Positions 9,881-18,912 of a stretch of DNA of 64,000 nucleotides are shown one piece after another. The notes beneath the pieces are model-generated. The model searched no databases and was not told where the DNA came from. It saw nothing but the letters and a program-made list of their open reading frames with translations. Location of the stretch: NCBI GenBank assembly GCA_907163375.1, contig CAJQUW010016926.1:62001-126000 (forward strand), written 5' to 3'. Source of the stretch: Prostheceraeus crozeri (taxonomy: Eukaryota; Platyhelminthes; Polycladida; Euryleptidae). The position numbers and the translations under genes are program-made. Every line of letters starts with the position of its first letter. The stretch's first letter is position 1.

Positions 9881-9938
9881 GGTTAGCGAATCACAAAGTG
9901 ACACGTCATCACTTTGATTGATGAGTCATATATAGGTG

Positions 9939-9946
9939 TATATAAG
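9939..9946 (+). promoter_or_regulatory. TATA-type promoter, TATATAAGGAAGAC
   Basis: TATATAAGGAAGAC at 9939-9952, 94 bases before the ATG at 10033. It shares its extended 3' motif with the promoter at 8683. Confidence 0.55.
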
Positions 9947-10032
9947 GAAGACGCTTTAATGATATTTTACCACTTTCAAGTGACAATTCATTTTGCGCTG
10001 GTTGAAAGCTCCGAATTAGTACTTGTTGAAAC

Positions 10033-10767
10033 ATGACTCAGAAAATGTATACAATCAGAGAGGAAGGTGACGCTTTTGAGCAAGATCTCTTGAAGCTTCG
10101 TCCGACACGAAAGGTGCAAGGGATTGGAAATACGTTCTACTTTCAAACCTTGAATTATGGTGATGATGGCTTTTATCTTCAAGTTCCATTCTTCCACAGT
10201 AATGGTATGTCTACATCAGGGTATAGCAATATGAGACAAATGCGAGTGATTTTTCCAAAATGGCAACAGGTGATTCTTAAAACTATTGACTCTTTCGCGA
10301 AAGAATGTGTTGAGCTGCCTGAAAGTGCTCCCACTCATTGGAGAAAGGCATTAGAGGAAGGAGTTGGTTATAAGGAATTGCCGGAATTCGATACACTGTT
10401 TTTAAAACTATCTGATCATTTTCAAGCATTCGATCTCTTTACAAACGCGATGGAATGTGAGGATCTCAAACGGGGCCGCTATATGGGCTTAGTTTACGTT
10501 ACCGGACTTTATATTGGCTCACATGGTTCGACTGGTAAAGTCGCATCTTTACAAATGAAGGTTCTTCAACTAGTCTATGAACCACTACCAATTGATAAAT
10601 GTTTAATTAACATTGATAAGACTGCTTCAAGTGATGGGAAGGAAGAGAGCAAAAAGCGAGGTCGGAAATCTAAAGATGGGAATCCTAAATTGAAGTTGAA
10701 GTGCCAAGATGCTGACTTGAAAACTTTCTATAATCCTAATTGTGATGAGGAAACACAAATGTTTTAA
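10033..10767 (+). CDS. Conserved Polinton protein, candidate single-strand-binding/replication protein
   Basis: 244 residues, intact. The conserved block (GLVYVTGLYIGSHGSTGKVA, then SLQMKVLQLVYEPLP) is shared with 51940-52663 of element B, where it reads KVNGLYYGRHKDNKIASLSM. A beta-rich core followed by a basic, disordered tail (ESKKRGRKSKDGNPKLK) would suit an OB-fold nucleic-acid-binding protein, but no diagnostic motif is seen and this is inference. It lies upstream of the ATPase, as in B. AATAAA follows at 10806. Alternative: a virion or packaging accessory protein. Confidence 0.5.
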   Translation: MTQKMYTIREEGDAFEQDLLKLRPTRKVQGIGNTFYFQTLNYGDDGFYLQVPFFHSNGMSTSGYSNMRQMRVIFPKWQQVILKTIDSFAKECVELPESAPTHWRKALEEGVGYKELPEFDTLFLKLSDHFQAFDLFTNAMECEDLKRGRYMGLVYVTGLYIGSHGSTGKVASLQMKVLQLVYEPLPIDKCLINIDKTASSDGKEESKKRGRKSKDGNPKLKLKCQDADLKTFYNPNCDEETQMF

Positions 10768-10892
10768 TTTGTAAATGTAACTTGAAAGTTTCTATTCTGA
10801 ATGTAAATAAACTTGATCTGGAACATGTGTCTGTTTTGTTGTTCTAAGCAAAATTAGCGGGATGATGAGTTTAATGTTAATGGAATTATAAG

Positions 10893-11503
10893 ATGACAGA
10901 TTTTCGTCTATTCACTGATCGCACAATGTGTGTCGCTGGACCAAGTCAGTCCGGTAAAACTACATTGTAACTGAATTGCTACAATATAGAAATGAAATGT
11001 TTAACAAGGAAATTAAGAGAGTCAAATGGTATTATGGAATATTTCAACCACAACTACATTCTGCACTTCGCCAGAAAGGTTATGAGGTGAAGCAAGGGTT
11101 GCCATCAACTGAGGATATCAAAGCAGGTGACTTACTAGTATTAGATGATCTATTACGAGAAAGCAAATCTTCAAAGGATGTAACTGAAATGTTCATTCAA
11201 ACTGCACATCATAGGGAAGCTTTTATTATCTACATCACCCAAAACATCTTCGATGGAGGGAAAGAGCAAAGAACTAGAAGTTTGAATACACATTATTTGG
11301 CAATATTTAAAAATCCAAGAGATAGCAGTCAGATACATCATCTCAGTAGACAGATATTACCTCAACAACCTAAAGTACTTTCAAAAATATATGAAGATGT
11401 AACAAAGAAACCACATGGTTATCTATTTATTGATCTAACCCAGAATGTCCGGAACGACTTCGATTTCGAACAAATATCATACCTAATTCCGCTGAACCAA
11501 TGA
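10893..11503 (+). pseudogene. A32-type genome-packaging ATPase, one frameshift
   Basis: ATG at 10893 leads directly into the Walker A motif (AGPSQSGKTT). A one- or two-base deletion near 10966 creates a stop, and the rest is read in another frame from about 10970. Walker B is LLVLDDLL, the next conserved strand is AFIIYITQNIF, and NTHYLAIFKNPRDSSQIH and PHGYLFIDLTQ follow, exactly as in the intact B copy. FtsK/HerA-superfamily ATPase that drives DNA into the capsid. The rest of the frame is clean. Confidence 0.85.
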
Positions 11504-11566
11504 CAGTTTTCTCGGTTCACAGTTAGTTTTAAAGCAATGTACTTTGTTGCCTTATTATTTTCAAAC

Positions 11567-12219
11567 ATGTCGTATTCAAAGATGGTAGTCATTCCTCAAG
11601 AGGAGTATGTACAATTGACTACATTACAAAGTGCACAGGAAGTCAAAAATATAGATCAACCTATTACGAATCAACTTAAGGAACTAACACAAAAGGATAT
11701 GGAAATTCAGAAGATTAAGGATCCCTATCGACGAATGCAGTTAGCAGCTGAAAACATTGACGAGAGGCGACAGATTCGTGACAAGTTGCGACGATTTATA
11801 ACCTTGTCCAACACCTCGACCATATCGTGTGCGCGCTGAGCGATTATTTGACTTCATTGATCCACATGTGAAGTTCAATGAGAGAGGGGAGATAATAGAT
11901 GAAACAACTGGTGATGTTATTAGAAATAGTCCACATAGATGACCTTCTGCAAATATGCTGTCAAGATGTAAGGCGAAAACTAGGTGCACCACAAGGGTGG
12001 ACATATTTTCAGAAAATTTTATCTGATCAAAATGTACCTCACAATATTATTGGAGGACCGACTGTGAATGAATTGGATAAGGGTCACTTACAAGATGGAT
12101 CAAAGAGTAAAACACCCACGATGGCGGTCAAGCGAGAGCTTGCAGATCCCGATGATCTGCAACCAAAAAGAGCTACTAGGCGCTCAATGCGTGTTGCGAA
12201 GGAGTATAGTAAATATTAA
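11567..12219 (+). pseudogene. Conserved Polinton protein (PY-like), broken
   Basis: The start at ATG 11567 (MSYSKMVVIPQEEYVQL) is chosen because the B homologue begins MSSYSRMIVIPQDEYVQL. Frames change near 11810 and again before 11940. The later parts (KFNERGEIIDE in the second frame; PQGWTYFQKIL in the third) match LNVNDRGEIIADE and PPGWTYFLKLL of element B. The C-terminus is basic (KRATRRSMRVAKEYSKY). The function is unknown; it sits between ATPase and integrase in both elements. At least two frameshifts. Confidence 0.65.
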
Positions 12220-12253
12220 GCAAATATGAATTAAGCCTTGCCTCTCTCATATC

Positions 12254-12444
12254 ATGTCGTTACAAAAATTTTGCTGTTGTTTGAAATCTGCGCTCGAAGG
12301 CAAAGGAGAAGAGGGCATAGAGGTTGATATCAATTGTGTTAGCAGTTTCTGTGCGAGTAATACGCGTGCAAATCAGAACAAAGACGATGAGTACAGCAGT
12401 GAAACTCAGAAAGATTATTACGACTTAAATCATCCGGGGTGGGT

Positions 12445-12483
<39 letters not shown>

Positions 12484-13645
12484 GGGGAGTGGGGTTTTCC
12501 CAGTCCGTCCGGAATTCTAGCTCGTGTGCAGGCAGGGTGAGGTTGCCACGCGCCCAGTTCCCGTCCGAGTAATCATCGAGCCCCACTCCAACCCACACAA
12601 CCCCCCCCTTCGCGCCCGCTGAAACCCCCCCTCCCATCTGTATAACCCCCACACTCACCTACCCTATGTCCACGGGACATGGCCTGACCATCACACCGAA
12701 CTCCCCGAGTACCAAGACTGTCTCACCCACCCACCATCCCCTACACACCCTATCAAAACCCACCACTCACAATCAATGGGCCCGATTTAGCGCAGACCTC
12801 AACGCCCGCGGCCCGCGCCGAATCCTCTTCTAAGAATCCTCCTCCAAAACTCATCGTTTCTATACTCTCCCCTCCCACTCCTCCACTCACCAGTTCCGTC
12901 CAACGCCCCTCCACCATAAGCTCGCTACACCAACCCCATACCACCATATCCAATAAACTATATCCCTCCCTAGCAACACCCTGCATCCAACATTTAAATC
13001 TTTCTTAAACCCACTCCCTCAATGCTATCCGCCCCCCCACATTCTCTCAAACCCCAGTCCCCCCCCTCCCTCCATAATTGGACTTAGCTCAGCCTCCACC
13101 CAAAGTGAGACTAGCAATCCCCAGCCCGCACCTCCCACTGTCAGACATTCCTCATCCCCCCCTAAGCAGATCCCCTCCACACCTTAGCGCAATTCATACA
13201 GCGCAACGTCAATACTTCACCCCCTCGCCCCCCCCAAACCCATCCCCTCCCAATACCAGAAAGTAGCAACTCTGAAACTTGCATACCCAACCCCGTACCG
13301 TCTCCCAAAGGCTCCGTGGCACCACACCCTACATGGCCCCTGCAGACGCAGCCCGATAATTTGAGGATGCCTACAACAACCCCACAATCGTCCCCCCCAG
13401 TACTCCCTACCAAGCATACCCCCTATGACCCACCCCAATGACGGCAACTATTCCACATAAGACTTGCCGCGACGTACTCCCAGAAGTGAAGAGGTGTATA
13501 TGATTGAGAAAATAATTAGGAGGAAAGGTCATGGCAATCAAAGGAAATATCTAGTTAAATGGAAAGGATTCCTGATTCATTCAATAGCTGGATAACGCAC
13601 CAGGATCTACAAAATGTGGAGATGGGAGACACTCGTAACTTTTAA
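12254..13645 (+). pseudogene. Retrovirus-type integrase, core lost
   Basis: The N-terminal part (12254-12438) encodes a Cys-rich head (FCCCLKS...CVSSFC) running in frame into YYDLNHPG, the start of the integrase as seen in element B (IYCDVKHPAG). The C-terminus (about 13500-13645) encodes a chromodomain (EEVYMIEKIIRRKG, KYLVKWKGF, then a one-base shift and SFNSWITHQDLQNVE). Between them the whole D,D(35)E catalytic core is replaced by a long G run and C-rich sequence of about the length expected for the core. Without the core this copy could not encode its own integration. Whether the loss is real or an assembly error cannot be decided from one sequence. Confidence 0.75.
12439..13478 (+). other. 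G-run followed by C-rich low-complexity sequence inside integrase
   Basis: Begins with about 50 nearly uninterrupted Gs and continues for about 1 kb of C/CCC-rich DNA unlike anything else in the window. Both edges fall inside the integrase frame. Traces such as SADLNA (compare QADLCDV in B) near 12785-12815 may be residual integrase. This looks like a poorly resolved consensus or, less likely, a true expansion. Confidence 0.6.
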
Positions 13646-13685
13646 GCTAATATAGCATGTGACTTCTTCCATATATGACTTTAAC

Positions 13686-15262
13686 ATGTCTACTAACTTC
13701 AATATCATTCTTCCAAGCAATAGCAACCCCAAGATATTCCCAAGTAACAAACCATCTCTATACTCTGTTGAATTCGCTAATCCAATTACTCTGCATGGAC
13801 CCCATGAAGTTGCTCTAACTGAAATTACTTATTACAACGATATCAGTTTGCTAAAGAACAACTATTTTGAATTACATAAAGAAGTGCGAGAGAAGGATGA
13901 TTGCTTTCGCATATTTCAAAATAGTCTACATGGTACATGGGCTTTTCATCATCTAACTTTACATCCTTTTTCAACATCTTAACCATCTGTTCAAAAACAT
14001 GATTATAAATTCAAAAGGCATTTGCAACGTCAACTTTTGATTCTAAGGTTCCCACAATGAGCTTGCAAGATACAGAAAAGGAAATCGGTAGAATGTTTGA
14101 ACGAATAAATGATCTCTTCAAGCTGACTTTGAATAAATTCTACAAACCAGTCATAAAGGGGTCAACAAAATTGATGAAGGAAGGGAAGCATGTTCTTCTT
14201 GTATTAGGTAAGGATTTGAGTCATACTTTTGGGTATTCCAGAACAACTTTCTCATCAAGGTATTGGTACAATGGACGTGGGTGGAATTCGGACAGGAAAG
14301 TCACTGATTTTAAATGTAGAATTGTGCCATTGTATGCATTACAAAGAAGGAGCATCCGAGTAAAAAATTAATTTGAGGTCATTAGAAGTGTTGAAGACTT
14401 TGCAAGAAAGTTTCAAGGATCAGTGCCAGAAACGTTAATGACTTGTGAATATAAGAAAGAGAAAGTAACTTTATTTACTGTTGAAACGGAGGCAGAATTT
14501 ATTGTTTTTACTAAAAAGACACCATTGGAAAAGTCTGAGTCCGCTGTTATTGAATTTGGATCTGAAATGATTGGGATGTTTAAGGGCCTTGAAAGCGCAC
14601 CTTGGTTGACAGAATTAAATGATACATTCAAGGTTCAATTGTCCTCTTCTAAACTCAAAGCATCAACATTTGCTTCATGGGATATCCACGTATACAGCGA
14701 AGACATATCGGGTGATGAATTGTCTACTTCCAGTGAACATGTAAAAAGAGTTAATTTGAACATTGAAAGCTTGAAAACGTCATCTGAATTGTGTACAAAG
14801 TTAAATGAGTTTGGTGTAGATTACCTTGATGCAGATGAATATCACTTTTCTTATGACCCACATAAGAAACGCATGATTCTAAAGGTAGGGAAGAACTCTC
14901 TTATCAAGCTGGATAGCGTGTTAACGACCAACATTGGGATTCTCAAAATCAACTATTTATGAAGGACATCAATAGCGATACAACCCCATCACTAGAGCGT
15001 GATATAAGTAACTTATACGTCTATTGTAACATTATTGAATATACAAGGTTGGCGACATTGAGGCCCCACTTCTGCGCACATTTCCTCTCTCATCCGTAAG
15101 GAAGCAACTAATCAATCGAGAATTTTTTAATACATGTATCTACCAATCAGCCGAAATTTCATCAATAGAATTGACATATCAATTCATGATGACGCAGGAG
15201 AAGTAGTACCGTTCTGTGGTGGTGTTACTGTTTTGACCCTACATATTAGGTCACGAGAATAA
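13686..15262 (+). pseudogene. Penton-type minor capsid protein, several frameshifts
   Basis: ATG 13686 begins the classic Polinton penton start: FNIILPSNSNPKIFPSNKPS, then LHGPHEVALTEITYY (the conserved L-x-G-x-x-E-V-A-L strand). Further conserved parts occur at 14057-14371 and 14423-14962. The C-terminus in 14990-15262 carries YVYCNIIEY, VGDIEAPLL and IDISIHDDAGEVVPF, ending in a TLHIR strand, matching the B pentons (IYSNIGEDVRVGDVEAPLL; ITLHFR). At least four frame changes. Role: pentameric vertex protein (single jelly roll). The region 14963-15262, which looks empty at first, is its C-terminus. Confidence 0.75.
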
Positions 15263-15306
15263 GGCGTTACGCTATTGTGACTTCCAGAGTTATTCAATAG
15301 TCATAA

Positions 15307-15791
15307 ATGACAGGCATTTACAGTAGACCATCATATCAGAGCGGTTATCCCGTGTTTGTTGGAGGTAGATACAAGTTGGAGGAGGCATATTTGGTGCACT
15401 AAGACGTATGGTTCTTCCAACACTCAGCAAAAAGTATGGCGTACCAATCATGAAGCGTGTTGGAAGCAGGGCTTTAGATTTGGTGCAAATGTTGCAGCTG
15501 ATGCGCTTCAAGGTGAGGATATCGGTGAATCTATGAAAATGCGCGCGCAGCAATCTGCCATAGACGCATTAGATGATTTAACAAAGACGAGACGTACAGT
15601 TCGGAAGAAACGTAGGAAGTCAAGACAAGTTGGATCAGGCCGAGTTACTAAGCAAAGACGCAGGAAAAGTAAAAAGCCGACTAGAGCAGCACGTTCTAAA
15701 TCTAGGACGTCGAGTGAAAACAAGAAAGCGCAAACGAAATTCCACAGCTACTAGAAACAAGTCAAAACGAAGGAAGACAACATATTTGTAG
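15307..15791 (+). pseudogene. pVI-like/minor capsid protein, broken
   Basis: ATG 15307 begins MTGIYSRPSYQSGYPVFVGG, which parallels FYSRPSYVSGGGQIYIGARR of the intact B gene at 46806-47261. The frame changes near 15370 and again near 15480. The second half (IGESMKMRAQQSAIDALDDL) is followed by a strongly basic, Arg/Lys/Ser-rich tail. The tail frame is uncertain, with stops at 15752 or 15789. It lies immediately upstream of the major capsid gene, as in B. Likely an internal virion protein resembling adenovirus pVI or core proteins. Confidence 0.55.
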
Positions 15792-15801
15792 AGCTAATAC
15801 G

Positions 15802-17086
15802 ATGCAGAGTATCAATTCGGCTTTGTGTTTCTTCGATTCTCCCCCTCATCAGACAGACATCATTTCCTCAACAATTGTAGACATAGTCCCCACAACAAAT
15901 ATCGATGGTAACCAGCAGCCTATTCAGTTTGATATACCTGCCAATCCTCAAGATTATATTGACTGTCAATCCATTGATTTAGAGTTGTGTATACAAATTA
16001 AGAAGACTGATGGTACAAATATCGATTCATCCAAGGATAAAGTGGGATTAGCAAATCTTCCTATTGCCAGTCTGTTCTCAGATGTGTATCTAATATTGAA
16101 TGACAAACAGATTGAAGGAGGGGATCGAGCATATCCATATGGAGCATATATACATACAATGACTCAATTTCAAAAGCAAGCTAAACAGTCACACTTGCAA
16201 GTTTCTGGGTGGTATGATGATCAGCAAGGGAAATTTGATGATGTCTCAAATACAGGGTTGAAAAGACGAATGGATTTAACAGCGGATTCAAAGGAACTAT
16301 ACTTGAAAGGACCCGTCTATCTTGATTTCCTTCGTCAATCTAGATATCTGTTATCACAGGTTAAAATGCAAATAAAATTTATTCGTGCAAATCCTGAGTT
16401 CGCGTTAATGGCTTTTGGAGCTACAAACTATCAAGTCAACATAAGTAATGCCGTGCTCAATGTAAGGCGAGTAACAATGAACCCGTCAGTCATCAACGAG
16501 CATGCGACAGGATTGAGGAAAAACAATGCAATATATCCAGTTAATCACAGTGTGTTGACAAACTTCACAATTGGTGCGGGATCATCCTCACATGCCTACC
16601 CAAATCTTTTTCCCACTGCAATGCCAAAGGGCGGTGTATATCACATTTGTGGAAAATGAGGCATTCATTGGTGCTTTTGAAAAGAATCCATTCAGTTTCC
16701 AACACTTTAATGTTAGCAAACTAGCACTCTATCAGGATGGGAAATTTGTATCTTGCAAAGCATATGAGCCTAATTTCAAAGATGGCAAATTCGCACGTGA
16801 ATATGGTTCTATTTTCACCGCCCTCAACATGTTTAATACAGACGATTCAAATGGAATTACAATGGATATGTACAAGAATGGCTACTTCTTCATTATGTAC
16901 AACCTCACAGCAGATGCAGATCTAGGTGGTGAAAGCGTAGGAGTTACAAAGCCTGGAAATCTACGACTGGAGGTATCATTTGAGTCACCTTTGAAGAAAA
17001 CAATTACTTGTCTCATTTATGCTATCTATGATAGCAAAGTTGAGATAACAAGAATGAGAGACGTGACTGTCAGCTATCAGAGATGA
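15802..17086 (+). pseudogene. Major capsid protein (double jelly roll), one frameshift
   Basis: ATG 15802. Diagnostic Polinton capsid segments are present: LCFFDSPPHQTDIISSTIVD, QFDIPANPQDYIDC, NLPIASLFSDVYLILNDKQI and GPVYLDFLRQSRYLLS. A frameshift near 16640 passes coding to the frame that runs to 17086 (ENEAFIGAFEKNPFSFQHFN, NTDDSNGITMDMYKNGYFF). Total length is about 428 codons, matching the intact 425-codon B copy. Role: hexon-type trimer of the icosahedral shell. Its stop codon overlaps the protease start (ATGA at 17083). Confidence 0.88.
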
Positions 17087-17555
17087 GTAACTTAAGCAAC
17101 ATAGAAATCTTGAGGAAAATGAGGAAAGCTCAGCCCTACTCCAAGACAATATTTCTCAATGTCTTTTCTAGAGATAATTTACCTGATTCAATTCCTTTCT
17201 ATCCTTGTTCACTTATCATCAATACGGATACCAACAATATTCCCGGAAAACATTGGATTGCTGTATACATCAATCGTTATAAAGTTGCCGAATATTTTGA
17301 CTCTCTTAATCAACCTCGTTTACATGATATCGCATTATGGATGAACAGGTTTTCCTGACTGTTAGGAAAGTGACATCGTTCCCACTTCAAAGTAATACAT
17401 CTCTAATGTGCGGTGGCTATGTACTCTATTTTGTCAACGAGAGACCAAAATAAAATTTGAAAAATAACTGTAAAAGTGCTTTAGAACTATTTTCAAAAAA
17501 CTGTGATAAAAATGATGTAATTCTTACTAAATATGTTGAAACAGTTTTGAAATAA
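17083..17555 (+). pseudogene. Adenovirus-type cysteine protease (Ulp1-like), frameshifted
   Basis: ATG 17083 overlaps the capsid stop. Catalytic triad positions are visible: His in PGKHWIAVYI, Asp in AEYFDSL and, after a frameshift near 17350, Cys in LMCGGYVLYF. A second shift near 17453 restores the C-terminal helix (CDKNDVILTKYVETVLK), ending at 17555. The stop overlaps AATAAA (17551-17556), which would end the late transcript just before the convergent TBP-like gene. Role: maturation cleavage of virion proteins. The B copy is intact. Confidence 0.82.
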
Positions 17556-17717
17556 AGTTTTATGTTGTATCATTAACTTGCTCTCTTTTTTTCCAAAACA
17601 AGGGTTTATAAGGAAAACAAAAACATGCTCATATTTCATTATCTATTCACATATATACAACAAAATGTTCACATTTCATTATCTATCCACATATATACAA
17701 AATCTACAATTTGGTTT

Positions 17718-18272
17718 TCATGAAACATTTTTCAAATCACATATGATGGGAGGCACATCACTTATGTCTTTAATGCCGGTTATCACAATCTTTCCATTAT
17801 GGAACACATGAACATGATATGGATGCCAGTTAGTCAATTGAGCTGCTGGAAATAACTCCACTTCATAAGTTAGATTATGTGATGATGTAACTTTACGGAA
17901 ATCATAGTGATAGTGTAATTCACATAACACGGTCATTGTCTTCACTTTCCAATCAGATAATGAATCACCAAGTAAATGTTCCAAAGTTAAGTGTAGATAT
18001 GAGAGATCACCCTCCATGACCCTTCCAATACATTGGATTGTTCCATTTGGAAAGAATAGGATAGTGAGAGATCTATCCTTCCTCTGAATCCTCCATGTTA
18101 ACATTGAGGGTCTTCCAAGATGTAAGCTCGTTGTCGGCTTCAATTTGCGTTTTATCAGTAACCATTGTTTTCGGTTGGGTATATTCCTCTCGATCTCTTG
18201 TAGATTGAGTTTTGACTTTGCATTTGTAGTTAACATCCGATTTACAACTTCCAACCGTTTGATGTCCTCCAT
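17718..18272 (-). CDS. TATA-binding-protein-like protein
   Basis: 184 residues, intact, ATG at 18272. The layout is a two-repeat saddle. Repeat 1: LEVVNRMLTTNAKSKLNLQE, a strand, then LTILFFPNGTIQCIGRV. Repeat 2: YEVELFPAAQLTNWHPYHVH, then VFHNGKIVITGI. These mirror the TBP hallmarks (K-L-D/N-L after the first strand; Y-E-P-E-L-F-P; the L-x-F-x-x-G-K-x-V-x-T-G strand). The B homologue at 44493-45038 is closer to TBP (YEPELFPA). Expected role: recognising TATA promoters for the element. It overlaps the PC4-like gene by 200 bases in another frame and converges on the protease. The TBP assignment rests on motif order, not a search. Confidence 0.65.
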   Translation of the reverse strand: MEDIKRLEVVNRMLTTNAKSKLNLQEIERNIPNRKQWLLIKRKLKPTTSLHLGRPSMLTWRIQRKDRSLTILFFPNGTIQCIGRVMEGDLSYLHLTLEHLLGDSLSDWKVKTMTVLCELHYHYDFRKVTSSHNLTYEVELFPAAQLTNWHPYHVHVFHNGKIVITGIKDISDVPPIICDLKNVS

Positions 18273-18633
18273 CTTTAATGAATGACGTTATCTGTGGTAG
18301 TATCTCCCTTGTAAAGGTTTCCCATGTGACGTCACTGAAACGAAAAAATCGATATTCAACATCTTCACGTTTTGGTGAACAGACGTATAGTTTGACTGAT
18401 GAATCACACTTTATCCATACCTTGTCATCGAGAGGAATCTTGATCCGAGTCTTATGGTTGTCAATGAGATCCGCAAAGTCTTTAAGTGAAGGCAATGAGT
18501 CAATACTAATGCAAACGCCACGATGTTTTCGATCACTATTTGCTATTGAATGACGAAATGCTATTCTTTTAGAATTTGTTATGTGAACGTTTTGAACGTC
18601 ACTAAGTTTCCATGTTCTAATGTAATGAGGCAT
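18073..18633 (-). CDS. PC4-like putative transcription coactivator/ssDNA-binding protein
   Basis: The first true ATG is at 18633. Residues 1-115 form the conserved domain shared with 43792-44148 and 44171-44500 of element B: HRGVCISIDSLPSLKDFADL, a helix, then DDKVWIKCDSSVKLYVC and a WETF...ITSFI helix. A short antiparallel sheet followed by a helix, with a G-x-x-I/L-S-L strand, recalls the PC4/p15 coactivator domain; this is tentative. The C-terminal 65 residues are charged and disordered and overlap the TBP-like gene. Pairing with a TBP-like gene supports a transcription role. Confidence 0.45.
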   Translation of the reverse strand: MPHYIRTWKLSDVQNVHITNSKRIAFRHSIANSDRKHRGVCISIDSLPSLKDFADLIDNHKTRIKIPLDDKVWIKCDSSVKLYVCSPKREDVEYRFFRFSDVTWETFTREILPQITSFIKDGGHQTVGSCKSDVNYKCKVKTQSTRDREEYTQPKTMVTDKTQIEADNELTSWKTLNVNMEDSEEG

Positions 18634-18695
18634 GTTCCGAAAGCTATGTTTCAAATTTAAGTTTAATGTTTGCCTAAAGTTTGTTATTTTATTAG

Positions 18696-18865
18696 CTCAA
18701 CATATCGGAATGATGTTGAGTACAAATTCTTCACATATTCATTCACATTAGGACTACCTATTTATTAGTAATCATTTCTACATATCGGAAAGATGTAGAA
18801 ATTTCAATTTTAGTAAGACTACTTATGTATTAGTAAGTGTTGCTACATGTCGGAAGATGCAGCAA
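18696..18865. promoter_or_regulatory. Three hairpins sharing a TCGGAA loop
   Basis: Hairpin 1, 18696-18720: stem CTCAACAT/ATGTTGAG, loop ATCGGAATG. Hairpin 2, 18775-18801: stem TTTCTACAT/ATGTAGAAA, loop ATCGGAAAG. Hairpin 3, 18840-18865: stem TTGCTACAT/ATGCAGCAA with one mismatch, loop GTCGGAAG. The stems differ by compensatory changes while the loop is kept. The array sits between the PC4-like start and the polymerase stop on the minus strand, so it could be the PC4/TBP promoter region, a polymerase 3'UTR element or a protein-binding/origin site. Confidence 0.6.
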
Positions 18866-18912
18866 TCGCAAGATCTATTACAAGTGGAATATTATATTGT
18901 TTTTATTTAGAC

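Noticed and set aside
12425-12658. Frame encoding polyproline/polyglycine
   Set aside because: Translation of the G-run and the C-rich block; not a protein gene.
15290-15553. Minus-strand frame opposite the pVI-like gene of A
   Set aside because: Shadow of a broken but recognisable plus-strand gene that has a counterpart in B.
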